Assembly (NCBI RefSeq): GCF_000010525.1
Contig: NC_009937.1
Location: 4,469,501 to 4,533,500 of the forward strand
Length of the DNA: 64,000 nt
Source of the DNA: Azorhizobium caulinodans ORS 571
Lineage (GTDB): Bacteria > Pseudomonadota > Alphaproteobacteria > Rhizobiales > Xanthobacteraceae
Reading direction: 5' to 3'
Part shown: positions 17,890-28,103 of the stretch, piece after piece
How the letters are laid out: every line of letters begins with the position of its first letter
Position numbering within the stretch: position 1 is the stretch's first letter
Made by a program: the position numbers and the translations under genes
Notes under the pieces: generated by a model
The model's input: only the letters and a program-made list of their open reading frames with translations
Told to the model about the DNA's origin: nothing
Database searches by the model: none

Positions 17890-18144
17890 TTAGTCGAGAG
17901 CTGCGGGATGCGGGGACGAAACACCAGAGAATTGTACACCCCGGGACAGTGAGCACCCGCGGTGCGCCTCCATGTGCTCGAAATGCGCACGCATACCGTT
18001 CACGCTGGCCCGATGCACCCGGACCCGTCCGTGACATTCGGGACAACGCTTGAGAAGGCTGGACGGTAAGCCCAAGGCCTCCTCGACCCCGACGGCCTCC
18101 CAACTACCATCCACGGACCGGATTTCACATTCGTGATCGGTCAT
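17890..18144 (-). CDS. Small zinc-ribbon-like protein of unknown function
   Basis: This 84-residue soluble protein contains a CPECHGRVRVHRASVNGM segment followed by HFEHMEAHRGCSLS. The spaced Cys/His residues (C-x2-C ... H-x2-H-x3-H-x2-C) look like a metal site. The ATG lies nine bases beyond the rpoN stop on the same strand, so it probably belongs to the lptB-rpoN transcript. In many relatives this place is taken by hpf and ptsN. The function is unknown. Confidence 0.7.
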   Translation of the reverse strand: MTDHECEIRSVDGSWEAVGVEEALGLPSSLLKRCPECHGRVRVHRASVNGMRAHFEHMEAHRGCSLSRGVQFSGVSSPHPAALD

Positions 18145-18153
18145 CTTCGCCTC

Positions 18154-19698
18154 TCAGCCGGCGGCGGCGGCGTCGCTGCGCAGGGCCTGCTTTTCGCGGC
18201 GGCGCTGGACCGAGGACGGGATGTTCATGCTCTCGCGATATTTCGCGACCGTTCGGCGGGCGATATCGATGCCGTCGTCCTTCAGCTTCTGCACCAGCGT
18301 GTCGTCGGACAGCACGTCGTCCGCACTCTCGGCCTCGATGAGGCTCTTGATGCGGTGGCGCACCGCCTCCGCCGCATGGGCCTCGCCACCACCCGAGGAA
18401 GCGATGGAGGAGGAGAAGAAGAACTTCATCTCCAGCACCCCGCGCGGGGTGGAGATGTACTTGTTCGAGGTCACCCGCGAGACGGTGGATTCGTGCATGC
18501 CGATGGCATCCGCCACCGTGCGCAGGTTCAGGGGGCGCAGGTGCCGCACGCCGTGCACGAGGAAGGCGTCCTGCTGGCGCACGATCTCGCTCGCCACCTT
18601 GAGGATGGTGCGAGCCCGCTGGTCGAGCGAGCGGGTAAGCCAGGAGGCGCTCTGGAGGCAGTCGGCGAGGAAGGTCTTTTCCTCGGCCGAGCGCGCCGCC
18701 TTGGCCACCGTCGCGTGATAGGTCTGGTTCACCAGCACGCGCGGCAGCGTCTCGGAATTCAGTTCCACGATCCAGCTGCCGTCGGAGCCCTCGCGCACGA
18801 ACACGTCCGGCACCAGCGGGTGGACGACGCCGCCGCCATAGGCGAGGCCGGGCTTCGGATCGAGGCGGCGGATCTCGCCGATCATGTCCGCGAGGTCTTC
18901 CGCGTCCACCCCGCAGATGCGCTTCAGCGCGTTGCGGTCGTGGCGGGCGAGGAGTTCCAGATTGTCGAGCAGCGCCTGCATGGCGGGATCGCAGCGATCC
19001 TTGTCGCGCAATTGCAGGGCCAGGCATTCGCTGAGCGACCGTGCGCCGACGCCGGACGGCTCGAAGCTCTGGATGACGCGCAGCACGTCGGCCACCTGAT
19101 CGTGGGTGGCGCCCAGTTGCTCGGCCACCGCATCGAGGTCGCCGGAGAAATAACCCGTCTCGTCGATGAGGCCGATGAGGTTGAGGCCGATGAGGCGGCG
19201 CGCCGGATCGGGCTCCGCCACGGAGAGCTGGGCTTCCAGATGGTCGGCCAGCGTCGTCTCGGCAGCGAGGAAGGCTTCCGGATTGTAGTCCTCGCCCCGG
19301 TCGCCGCCCGAGCCCCATTCGATGGACGAGCCGCTGCCGCTGCCCGCGCCGATGCGCTCGGCCGGCGCATCATCGGGAAAGACATTGCCGAGGTCGGTGT
19401 CCAGCCGGGTCTCGATGGCCTCGCGGCTCGAGCCCATGTCGCTTTCCATCCAGTCGCCGGACACCGGCGCGCCACTGTCAGGCGGGGTGGGTGCCTCTTC
19501 CTGCGGGTTCGGCGGATCGTGCTCGGGGCTTTCCGGCTCGCTCGCCCGCTCCAGCAGCGGATTGCGTTCGAGCTCGGCCTCCACATAGGCGACCAGTTCG
19601 AGATTGGAGAGCTGCAGCAGCTTGATGGCCTGCATCAGCTGCGGCGTCATCACCAGAGACTGGCTCTGGCGGAACTCCATCTTTGGGCTCATCGCCAT
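18154..19698 (-). CDS. rpoN: RNA polymerase sigma-54 factor RpoN
   Basis: Sigma-54 directs transcription from -24/-12 promoters with enhancer-binding ATPases, typically nitrogen and carbon-source genes. The N-terminal region I is Gln/Leu-rich (RQSQSLVMTPQLMQAIKLLQ), an acidic low-complexity region II follows (~residues 50-130), then the core-binding region. The C-terminus has the helix-turn-helix (ADAIGMHESTVSRVTSNKYI) and the RpoN box ARRTVAKYRE. The 514-residue length is normal, with an 18-residue Arg/Ala tail. It lies 63 bp after lptB on the same strand. Confidence 0.97.
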   Translation of the reverse strand: MAMSPKMEFRQSQSLVMTPQLMQAIKLLQLSNLELVAYVEAELERNPLLERASEPESPEHDPPNPQEEAPTPPDSGAPVSGDWMESDMGSSREAIETRLDTDLGNVFPDDAPAERIGAGSGSGSSIEWGSGGDRGEDYNPEAFLAAETTLADHLEAQLSVAEPDPARRLIGLNLIGLIDETGYFSGDLDAVAEQLGATHDQVADVLRVIQSFEPSGVGARSLSECLALQLRDKDRCDPAMQALLDNLELLARHDRNALKRICGVDAEDLADMIGEIRRLDPKPGLAYGGGVVHPLVPDVFVREGSDGSWIVELNSETLPRVLVNQTYHATVAKAARSAEEKTFLADCLQSASWLTRSLDQRARTILKVASEIVRQQDAFLVHGVRHLRPLNLRTVADAIGMHESTVSRVTSNKYISTPRGVLEMKFFFSSSIASSGGGEAHAAEAVRHRIKSLIEAESADDVLSDDTLVQKLKDDGIDIARRTVAKYRESMNIPSSVQRRREKQALRSDAAAAG

Positions 19699-19761
19699 GA
19701 CGTCAGCCCTCCCCGCTCGCGCGCCGCGCCCTCGCCGAGGCGGGAAGGCGCAGCGCCGTGC

Positions 19762-20607
19762 TCACAGCCGGAACTCTTCGCCGAGATAGAGCCGCCGCAC
19801 ATCGGGGCTCGCGACGATGGACTCCGGGTCGCCCTCCATGAGGACGGTGCCCGAATGGATGATGTAGGCGCGGTCGATCAGGCCCAGCGTCTCGCGCACA
19901 TTATGGTCGGTGATGAGCACGCCGATGCCGCGGGTGGTCAGATGGCGCACCAGCGCCTGGATGTCGCCCACGGCGATGGGGTCGATGCCCGCGAAGGGCT
20001 CGTCCAGCAGCATGAAGGCCGGGCGGCTCGCCAGCGCGCGCGCGATCTCCACGCGCCGGCGCTCGCCGCCCGAGAGGGCGATGGAGGGCGACTTGCGCAC
20101 GTGGGTGATCTTGAATTCCTCGAGCAGCGCGTCGAGTTCCTCGGCGCGGCGCTTCCTGTTCGGCTCGGTGATCTCCAGCACCGCGCCGATATTGTCCTCC
20201 ACCGACAAGCCGCGGAAGATCGAGGCTTCCTGCGGCAGATAGCCGATGCCGAGCCGCGCCCGCCGGTACATGGGCATGGGCGTCACGTCATGGCCGTCGA
20301 GCTCGATGCGGCCCTGATCGGCCTTCACGAGGCCCGTGATCATGTAGAAGACGGTGGTCTTGCCGGCGCCGTTCGGGCCAAGGAGGCCGACGGCCTCGCC
20401 GCGGCGCACGTCCAGGCTCACATCGCGCACTACCTTGCGACCGCCATAGGACTTGGCGAGGCCGAAGGCGGCCAGCGAGCCCTCCGCAGTGGCGGGCTGG
20501 TGGTCGTCGCCCTCCCAGTCGCCCTCGTCCGCATAGCGGCCGGCGGTGGCGGCGGGACTGGATGTTTCGCGTGTGGCGTTTCTACCGAACATGGACAGGA
20601 CGTTCAT
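19762..20607 (-). CDS. lptB: LPS export ABC transporter ATP-binding protein LptB
   Basis: LptB powers extraction of lipopolysaccharide from the inner membrane. It shows Walker [10 protein letters not shown], the Q-loop in [13 protein letters not shown], the signature LSGGERRR, Walker [11 protein letters not shown] and the switch His in [11 protein letters not shown]. The ATG behind GGAG gives 281 residues. About 40 of these form a hydrophilic leader ([17 protein letters not shown]) before the ABC domain, longer than in E. coli LptB (241). It lies between lptA and rpoN, the conserved alphaproteobacterial order. Confidence 0.96.
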   Translation of the reverse strand: MNVLSMFGRNATRETSSPAATAGRYADEGDWEGDDHQPATAEGSLAAFGLAKSYGGRKVVRDVSLDVRRGEAVGLLGPNGAGKTTVFYMITGLVKADQGRIELDGHDVTPMPMYRRARLGIGYLPQEASIFRGLSVEDNIGAVLEITEPNRKRRAEELDALLEEFKITHVRKSPSIALSGGERRRVEIARALASRPAFMLLDEPFAGIDPIAVGDIQALVRHLTTRGIGVLITDHNVRETLGLIDRAYIIHSGTVLMEGDPESIVASPDVRRLYLGEEFRL

Positions 20608-20774
20608 CCCGGGCTCCGGATTGCAGCCCCTGTCCTCGGTTGTAATGCCTCCCACGGCGCCGCGCAATGCAACATGCAAAAAATGGGCCGACATGCGGCC
20701 CATTCACGCAAAGTCAGTTGGGATGAGGCTCGGCAGACTGTCGATGACAAACGGACGACAGCCTCCGGCCGGCC

Positions 20775-21371
20775 TCAGCGGCTCGGCTGCGCCGGCTGCC
20801 CGGGGGCGCCCGGCTGCTTCATGCTGCCAGGAGTCAGAAGCATATCCACGCGCCCGCCCTCGAATTTCGAGACGCCGGTCGTGAGGTCTACCACCAGCTT
20901 CTGGCCGCGGACCACGTTCGGGCCCTGGGTGAGCACCACCGGCTTTCCGGTGAGCGTGACGGTGTTGGTCTTCATCTCGAACACGCCCGTATCGCCGGTC
21001 GCCGTCTGGTCCTTTGTCTGAACCACGACACCGCCGAGGGCTTCGAGCTTGCGGATCTTGCTGGAATCCGACGGAGCGCCGCCCTGGACGCCGGCCGCCA
21101 CGTCGCCGTCGTAATAGACGACAAGCTGCGGGCAGTGGAGCGTGGTGTCGCCCTGCACCACCACCACCTTGCCGGAGAAGGTGGCCTGCTTCTCCTTGTC
21201 CTTCACTTCCAGCGTGTCGGAATTGATGCGGATGGGCTCGTCGCGGTTGCGGGCGAAGCCCTGAAGCGCGTTCGGTGGGCCGCTGTTGGCGGCCGGCTGC
21301 TGCGCAAGCGCAGGCACGGCGAGGGAAAGGACGCAGGCGGCCGCCGCAAGGCGGAGGGACAGGAAGGTCAT
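20775..21371 (-). CDS. lptA: LPS transport periplasmic protein LptA (OstA-like)
   Basis: LptA bridges the periplasm and carries LPS to the outer membrane. The 198-residue product has a clear signal peptide ending ALAQQ and an OstA-type beta-jellyroll: IRINSDTLEVKDKEKQATFS, GKVVVVQGDTTLHCPQLVVY, and VVLTQGPNVVRGQKLVVDLT. Its ATG overlaps the lptC stop by four bases (ATGA), so the two are translationally coupled. A gap of ~170 bp separates it from lptB. Confidence 0.95.
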   Translation of the reverse strand: MTFLSLRLAAAACVLSLAVPALAQQPAANSGPPNALQGFARNRDEPIRINSDTLEVKDKEKQATFSGKVVVVQGDTTLHCPQLVVYYDGDVAAGVQGGAPSDSSKIRKLEALGGVVVQTKDQTATGDTGVFEMKTNTVTLTGKPVVLTQGPNVVRGQKLVVDLTTGVSKFEGGRVDMLLTPGSMKQPGAPGQPAQPSR

Positions 21372-22090
21372 TGCTTCACAATCGGCTTTGGCGCGGGCGG
21401 GACGGGCTCGCTCTTCGGCAGGCTGGACAGGCGGAAATCGAGCTGGACGTGGCCATCGAAGAAGGCGCGGCCACCGCGATCGGTGATCTGCAGCTTATCC
21501 GCAACGAGCCGTCCGTCCATATAGGTCAGCACGACCGGATGGTCGGTGGTGACGGTTCCCGCCTTCACGTCCACGCCCGCATCCTGCATCTGGCCGGCAT
21601 AGCCGCTGTTGGTGGCGAGGTCCACACCGTCCGAGAGCGTGATGAACTGGGTCTTGGTATCGAGGGAGCCGGTGCGCGACTTCACCGTGGCCCAGCCCTT
21701 GTTGGCCAGCTCCATCTTGGCGAAGACATCGGTGAGGCCGATGAGGTCCGGCTTGGTCACATCCTGCACCGCCGAACCGGCGGTGATGGTGTAGGCGCGG
21801 TTGTCGTCGGTGAAGCCGGAGAGCTTCGGCGCCTCCATGGTAAGGCGGGTGCCCGAGAGGCTGAGGCGGCCGAGATCGAACGGCAGCTCCATCGTCATGG
21901 TGAGATTGCGCAGCAGCGGAATGCTGACCATCAGCACCAGCGCCACCACAATGAGCACCGGCAGGACGCGCTTCACCAGCCGCACGCGCGCGCTATGGCG
22001 CGTCGCCTTGCGGAAGTCCGGCGCAGCCCGCACCGCGAAGCTCGCGACATCCGGGCGTTCGAAATCGTCTGGCGGCACGTGTCTGTTCAT
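21368..22090 (-). CDS. lptC: LPS export protein LptC
   Basis: LptC is the bitopic inner-membrane protein that receives LPS from LptBFG and passes it to LptA. After a ~37-residue cytoplasmic leader there is one membrane helix (VLPVLIVVALVLMVSIPLL), then a periplasmic jellyroll with SLSGTRLTMEAPKLSGFTDD and a C-terminal AFFDGHVQLDFRLS. The 240-residue length is typical for rhizobial LptC. It is the first gene of the lptC-lptA unit. Confidence 0.93.
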   Translation of the reverse strand: MNRHVPPDDFERPDVASFAVRAAPDFRKATRHSARVRLVKRVLPVLIVVALVLMVSIPLLRNLTMTMELPFDLGRLSLSGTRLTMEAPKLSGFTDDNRAYTITAGSAVQDVTKPDLIGLTDVFAKMELANKGWATVKSRTGSLDTKTQFITLSDGVDLATNSGYAGQMQDAGVDVKAGTVTTDHPVVLTYMDGRLVADKLQITDRGGRAFFDGHVQLDFRLSSLPKSEPVPPAPKPIVKQ

Positions 22091-22297
22091 GGCTCACTCT
22101 GGGACACCGGCATCCGCCGTCGCCCTGTGGGTCTGACCACCCCTCTGCCGCGCACGCCCCCGCGACCGTGGAGTCTTTCTCAAGTGCGATGCATGCCACA
22201 CTTTGTGCTTCGCATCCACTGCGGGCATATGGCCCGCGGCAGGCCCGGCGCAAGGCTGCGGCCTCCGGATGCGCCTGCACCCGGCCACCGTTTGCGC

Positions 22298-22918
22298 TCA
22301 CGAATGAGCGAAGATGTCCTCGTCCGGCCAGCCGGCGAGATCAAGCGCGGCGCGCGCCGGCAGGAACTTGAAGCATTCGGCGGCGAGCGCGGTGCGGCCG
22401 TCGCGGGCCAGCATGGCCTCCAGCTTTTCCTTGCACGCGTGCAAGTGCAGCACGTCCGACGCGGCATAGGCGAGCTGGGCGTCGGTGAGCTCGCTGGCCG
22501 CCCAGTCGGAGCTCTGCTGCTGCTTCGACAGATCGACGCCGAGCAGCTCGCGCACCAGATCCTTGAGGCCGTGCCGGTCGGTGTAGGTGCGGGTCAGGCG
22601 CGAGGCGATCTTGGTGCAGAACACCGGAGCGGTGGTGACGCCGAAGGTGTGCAGCAGCACCGCGATGTCGAATCGCCCGAAGTGAAACAGCTTCACCACA
22701 TTGGGATCGGCCAGCATGCGCACCAGATTGGGCGCGCTCTCCGCCGTGGCGCCGGCCGGGATCTGCACCACATCGGCCGTACCGTCGCCGTTCGAGAGCT
22801 GAACCACGCAGAGGCGGTCGCGGTGAGGCTTCAGGCCGAGCGTCTCGGTATCGATGGCAACCACCGGGGCGGGCTGGAAGCTGTCGGGCAGGTCGCCCCG
22901 GTGCAGGCGGATGGTCAT
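22298..22918 (-). CDS. RNase D-like 3'-5' exoribonuclease
   Basis: This is a DEDDy exonuclease. The catalytic motifs are VVAIDTETLGL (Exo I, DxE), KLFHFGRFDIAVL (Exo II) and LAYAASDVLHLHACKEKL (Exo III, YxxxD). The ATG chosen (MTIRLHRGD) gives 206 residues: only the catalytic domain, without the HRDC domains of E. coli RNase D. Short forms of this kind are common in alphaproteobacteria and trim tRNA or other structured RNA. It is directly downstream of two tRNA-Ala genes on the same strand. Confidence 0.9.
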   Translation of the reverse strand: MTIRLHRGDLPDSFQPAPVVAIDTETLGLKPHRDRLCVVQLSNGDGTADVVQIPAGATAESAPNLVRMLADPNVVKLFHFGRFDIAVLLHTFGVTTAPVFCTKIASRLTRTYTDRHGLKDLVRELLGVDLSKQQQSSDWAASELTDAQLAYAASDVLHLHACKEKLEAMLARDGRTALAAECFKFLPARAALDLAGWPDEDIFAHS

Positions 22919-23076
22919 GGACGGCGGTTCCGGAAATGGAAGGTTGCGCGGCTTGTAATGGAGCGCGGCTCCGGCTGGCAACATGGCGCCGGATGCGCGG
23001 GCACCGCGACGGGCAAAATTGCTACCCGAATGGATGCATCTGTCGAACGGTCGGAATTTCAGGAAGGTTGGAGATT

Positions 23077-23152
<76 letters not shown>

Positions 23153-23367
23153 ACAGCGCCACGGGATGCGATCATTCAGGGCCCGAAGACCGATCAGACC
23201 GCCGGGAAGTCCCGGGACGGGAACCGCAAGAACTTTTGGTTCTTACGGGCGGATCTTTGAGAAGATCCGCAGAAACAACAGCCGCGCGTTTCGCTCGCGC
23301 CGGGTTCCTATAAGGCCGATCCGATGTTTACCGGAAGACCTTTTGTGGGAAACCCACAGGTTTGATT
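23153..23367. other. Spacer between the tRNA-Ala genes, with two hairpins
   Basis: On the minus strand, just downstream of tRNA copy 2, lie a 9-bp perfect stem (GCGGATCTT / AAGATCCGC, 23249-23270) and then a second short stem (AAGAAC / GTTCTT, near 23228-23244). There is no strong T-run, so they may be processing or weak termination signals. No gene is visible. Confidence 0.45.
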
Positions 23368-23443
<76 letters not shown>

Positions 23444-23584
23444 ACTGTGCCGCAGGCTGCAAACCAAGGATCAAAAGATCATCGATCTCAAGAACTTGGC
23501 TTACCGGGATGGCCCGCGGCGGGTGCCCGGGACAAGAACCCGTCCCGAGCGAGAGCGGCCTTTAAGCACAGGCCGCAGACGACA

Positions 23585-23989
23585 TCAAGCCTCTTCGTCG
23601 TCCTCGAGGCCCTCTCCGATGAGATCGGAGACGTCATCCCCATCATCTTCATCTTCTTCGAGGAAGGTATCGTCGTCGCCATCGGCGTCGATGTCTTCGT
23701 CCACATCCACGTCGTCAGCGGCCGGAATGGCCTTGGCGCCCGTGGTCTCCTCGTCGGCTTCCTCGAGGCTGATGACCTCGACGTCCGCCACATCATCGGT
23801 GTCGGTATCGTCGGCGGCCACGGCAGCGCGCGATTCGGCGCGGCTGCCGGCGCGCGGCTGCGGCTCGAAGTAAGAGCGGGGATACGTCTCGCCGGTGAAG
23901 GGAGAGACGATGGGATCCTTGTTCAGGTCATAGAACTTGCGGCCGGTCACGGGATCGACGCGCTTGGTTCCGAGTTCAGGCTTCGCCAC
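23585..23989 (-). CDS. FYDLN_acid (TIGR02300) family protein
   Basis: This is an alphaproteobacterial protein of unknown function. The conserved head (KPELGTKRVDPVTGRKFYDL, then NKDPIVSPFTGETYPRSYFE) carries the FYDLN motif that names the family. The last ~85 residues are almost entirely acidic (runs such as DDVDVDEDIDADGDDDTF and EEDEDDGDDVSDLIGEG), so the protein is strongly negative and probably disordered. The GTG start agrees with the family's N-terminus. It is divergent from aroA, its usual neighbour. Confidence 0.9.
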   Translation of the reverse strand: MAKPELGTKRVDPVTGRKFYDLNKDPIVSPFTGETYPRSYFEPQPRAGSRAESRAAVAADDTDTDDVADVEVISLEEADEETTGAKAIPAADDVDVDEDIDADGDDDTFLEEDEDDGDDVSDLIGEGLEDDEEA

Positions 23990-24104
23990 GGCAAAGATCC
24001 TCGGCGCTCATATACAGGGAGGGTGCTCCATTGGCGAAAGGGCCGTGCCCTGTCAAGGCGAAATCCGATTCGGCCGCGTGGCAGCCCCCGCCGGCCTGTG
24101 TTAG

Positions 24105-25532
<1,428 letters not shown>

Positions 25533-25542
25533 TGGGGCGGCC

Positions 25543-26163
25543 ATGATCATCGCCATCGATGGCCCCGCAGCCTCCGGCAAGGGCACGCTGGGCAAGCGCA
25601 TCGCCGGGCATCTGGGCCTCGCCCATCTCGACACCGGCCTGCTCTATCGCGCCGTCGGCGCCGCCTGCCTCGCTGCGGGCAAGCTCGACGACGAGGCCGC
25701 CTCCGTGGAAGCAGCCCGCACGCTCGATGTGACGACGCTCGATCCCGAAAGCCTGCGCACCGGCGCCATTGGGGAGGCGGCCTCCGTGGTCGCCGCCCGG
25801 CCCGGCGTGCGCGCGGCCCTCGTCGACCTCCAGCGGCGCTTCGCCGCCCGGCCGGAAGGCGCGGTGCTGGACGGGCGCGACATCGGCTCCGTCATCTGCC
25901 CCGATGCCACGGTGAAGCTCTTCGTCACCGCCTCGCCCGAGGTTCGCGCAGAGCGGCGCTTCAAGGAACTCGCCGCCCGCGATCCCCTCGCCTCCTATGA
26001 AGCGGTGCTCGCCGACATTCACAAGCGTGACGAACGCGACAGCAACCGCGCCGCCGCCCCGCTGGTGATGGCAAGCGATGCGGTGCTGCTCGACACCTCA
26101 CACCTCGGCATCGAGGAGAGCTTCGCGGCGGCCCTCGCCATCGTGGAGCGGGCGCGGGGGTGA
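25543..26163 (+). CDS. cmk: Cytidylate kinase
   Basis: CMP/dCMP kinase, supplying CDP and dCDP. The P-loop is [15 protein letters not shown], followed by the CMP-site residues in [22 protein letters not shown], and the lid region [10 protein letters not shown] and RDERDSNR. Length (206) is normal. It is coupled to aroA. In most alphaproteobacteria rpsA follows cmk, but here the next element is a repeat and the cobalamin riboswitch. Confidence 0.96.
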   Translation: MIIAIDGPAASGKGTLGKRIAGHLGLAHLDTGLLYRAVGAACLAAGKLDDEAASVEAARTLDVTTLDPESLRTGAIGEAASVVAARPGVRAALVDLQRRFAARPEGAVLDGRDIGSVICPDATVKLFVTASPEVRAERRFKELAARDPLASYEAVLADIHKRDERDSNRAAAPLVMASDAVLLDTSHLGIEESFAAALAIVERARG

Positions 26164-26224
26164 GGGGCAGGGAGGCTGAAGGCACCTCCTTGATCGCCCT
26201 ATAGCAACATCTCCCTCTTCGGGC

Positions 26225-26254
26225 CGTCGTGGCCGGGCTTGTCCCGGCCAAGAC
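26225..26254. repeat. Intergenic palindromic repeat (GGCCGGGCTTGTCCCGGCC type)
   Basis: A compact hairpin with arms TGGCCGGG and CCCGGCCA around CTTGT, inside CGTCGTGGCCGG...AAGAC. Elements of this form are scattered between genes in many Rhodopseudomonas/Bradyrhizobium-like genomes. Only one copy is seen in this window. It may help stop cmk transcription. Confidence 0.55.
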
Positions 26255-26349
26255 AACCCGCTGGGTTTGAAACAACGTGAGAGCCTCGGCACCGGCCTCC
26301 CCCATTTGACTTCCCCGCCCCCCGGCCCTTTAGTGGCCCCATCGATGGT

Positions 26350-26552
26350 CCCGGTCGGGCGGCGTTCTGCTCTGCCGGGTGAAAAGGGAATGCGAAGCGG
26401 GCCGGCGCCTTCAGGCGCCAAGGTCCGTCAACCGCAGCTGCCCCCGCAACTGTAGGCGGTGAGTCGGTGCCACGAGCCACTGGACGCCAGGAGACATCCG
26501 GCGCCGGGAAGGCGGCACAGGACCGTGACCCGCAAGCCAGGAGACCTGCCAT
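26350..26552 (+). promoter_or_regulatory. Cobalamin (B12) riboswitch
   Basis: The conserved core is present in order: GCCGGGTGAAAAGGGAATGC (P3 strand, ~26374-26393), CCCCCGCAACTGTAGGCGG (~26441-26459), the B12 box GCCACTG at 26476-26482, the CGCCGGGAAGGCGG hairpin (~26501-26514), and the closing CCCGCAAGCCAGGAGACCTGCC ending at ~26550. It lies ~110 bp upstream of the DUF1636-cobW-cobN genes and should repress them when B12 is abundant. A GC-rich inverted repeat (GGCC...GGCC, ~26602-26615) in between could be the expression platform. Edges are approximate. Confidence 0.93.
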
Positions 26553-26660
26553 TGATGAGGAACGCGCCGGGCGGGGTGCCCTGGCCATGCGCCCTTTAAA
26601 AGGCCCTCGCGGGCCAGCTGCACCCATGGACCCCGTGCCTTGCAGCAGCACGATACTGTC

Positions 26661-27050
26661 ATGCCCGAACGGGCCGCCGGCTCCGGACCGCCGGCCGTGA
26701 CCCTCTACGTCTGTTCCACCTGCCGCCTGCCCGATGCGCCGGCCGATGCCGCGCCCGCCGGGGCCGACCTGCTGGCGCAGGTGCGCGCCGCAGGCGAGAC
26801 CGACATCGTGGTGCGCGAGGTGAAGTGCCTCGCCAACTGCAAACGCGCGCTGAGCGCCGCCCTCACCCATCGCGACGGCTGGTCCTATGTCTTCGGCGAC
26901 CTCTCCGCCGAAGCGGCGGATGATCTTCTCGCCGGGGCCCGCCTCTTCCTCACCTCCACCGACGGCCTGCTGCCGTGGCGGGGCCGGCCCGACGCGCTGA
27001 AGCGCGGCATGGTGGCCCGCATCCCGCCGCTGGCGCCGCCCGCCGCCTGA
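26661..27050 (+). CDS. DUF1636 predicted metal-binding protein of the cobalamin operon
   Basis: This ~129-residue protein has two Cys pairs, CSTC near the N-terminus and CLANC in the middle (VREVKCLANCKRALSAAL), arranged as in the thioredoxin-like [2Fe-2S] ferredoxin fold. Members of DUF1636 are often found beside cob genes. It is the first gene behind the B12 riboswitch, 21 bp upstream of cobW, so a part in cobalt handling or corrin redox chemistry is plausible but unproven. An in-frame TTG at 26640 is an alternative start; neither start has a strong ribosome site. Confidence 0.85.
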   Translation: MPERAAGSGPPAVTLYVCSTCRLPDAPADAAPAGADLLAQVRAAGETDIVVREVKCLANCKRALSAALTHRDGWSYVFGDLSAEAADDLLAGARLFLTSTDGLLPWRGRPDALKRGMVARIPPLAPPAA

Positions 27051-27071
27051 CCTCATGTTTCCGGAGCTTTC

Positions 27072-28100
27072 ATGACCTCGCTCATCCGCGTTCCCTGCAC
27101 CATCGTCACCGGCTTCCTCGGTGCCGGAAAGACCACGCTCATCCGCCACCTGCTGGAGAATGCCGGCGGCCGGAAGCTGGCCGTCATCGTCAACGAGTTC
27201 GGCGATGTGGGCATTGACGGCGAAATCCTCAAAGGCTGCGGCATCGAGGCCTGCCCGGAGGACAATATCGTCGAGCTCTCCAACGGCTGCCTGTGCTGCA
27301 CGGTGGCGGACGACTTCGTGCCCGCGCTGGACCAGATCCTCGCCCGCGAGGTGGACCACATCCTCATTGAGACCTCCGGCCTCGCGCTGCCCAAGCCCCT
27401 CGTGCAGGCCTTCCAGTGGCCGGCCATCAAGAGCCGGGTGACGGTGGACGGCGTGGTGGCGGTGGTGGATGGCCCGGCGCTGGCGGAAGGCCGCGTCGCC
27501 CATGACATGGACGCCCTCGACGCCCAGCGCGCCGCCGACGACAGCCTCGACCATGACGACCCGGTGGAAGAGGTGTTCCAGGACCAGATCGCCTGCGCCG
27601 ATCTCGTCATCATCTCCAAATCCGACCTGCTGGACGCCACCGCCGCCGAGACGGCTGGCGCGCGTGTCTCCGCCGCCCTCCCCCGTGCGGTGAGCGTGGT
27701 GCGCGCGGCCGGCGGCAAGGTGGACCCGGGCGTGATGCTCGGCCTCGGCCTTGCGGTCGAGAACGAGATCGAGAACCGCAAGACCCATCACGATGACGAG
27801 CTCGATCACGACCACGACGATTTCGACAGCTTCGTCGTGGCGATCCCTGAGATCACCGATCCGGCGGCGCTCGCCGCCCGCGTCACCGCCGCCGCCGAAG
27901 CCCCCGACGTGCTGCGCGTGAAGGGCTTTGCGGCGGTGGCCGGCAAGCCCCTGCGCCTGCTGGTGCAGGGCGTCGGCCCGCGCGTGTCGCACCATTTCGA
28001 CCGTCCTTGGAAGGCGGAGGAAGCCCGGCGCGGCGCCCTCGTGGTGATTGGCCTCAAGGGCTTCGACCGCGCGGCGGTGGAGCGGGCGCTGCTCGGCTGA
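27072..28100 (+). CDS. cobW: CobW, G3E-family GTPase of cobalamin synthesis
   Basis: CobW-type GTPases act as metal (probably cobalt) chaperones for corrin synthesis. Visible motifs are the P-loop VTGFLGAGKTTLIRHLL, the metal-binding CLCC (LSNGCLCCTVADDF), the Walker B-like ETSGLALPKP, and SKSD for guanine recognition. A His/Asp-rich loop (HHDDELDHDHDDFDSF) near residue 240 is typical of the COG0523 family and may bind metal. The ATG follows CCGGAG. Three bases separate its stop from cobN. Confidence 0.95.
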   Translation: MTSLIRVPCTIVTGFLGAGKTTLIRHLLENAGGRKLAVIVNEFGDVGIDGEILKGCGIEACPEDNIVELSNGCLCCTVADDFVPALDQILAREVDHILIETSGLALPKPLVQAFQWPAIKSRVTVDGVVAVVDGPALAEGRVAHDMDALDAQRAADDSLDHDDPVEEVFQDQIACADLVIISKSDLLDATAAETAGARVSAALPRAVSVVRAAGGKVDPGVMLGLGLAVENEIENRKTHHDDELDHDHDDFDSFVVAIPEITDPAALAARVTAAAEAPDVLRVKGFAAVAGKPLRLLVQGVGPRVSHHFDRPWKAEEARRGALVVIGLKGFDRAAVERALLG

Positions 28101-28103
28101 TCC

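Noticed and set aside
14121-18053. A 1310-codon plus-strand open frame.
   Set aside because: It is antisense to the hybrid kinase gene, has His/Arg/Gln-rich low-complexity sequence and no recognisable domain. Long antisense frames are expected at this GC content.
23249-23270. A Rho-independent terminator for tRNA-Ala copy 2.
   Set aside because: The stem is perfect, but no T-run follows on the minus strand; it is kept only as a hairpin in the spacer entry.
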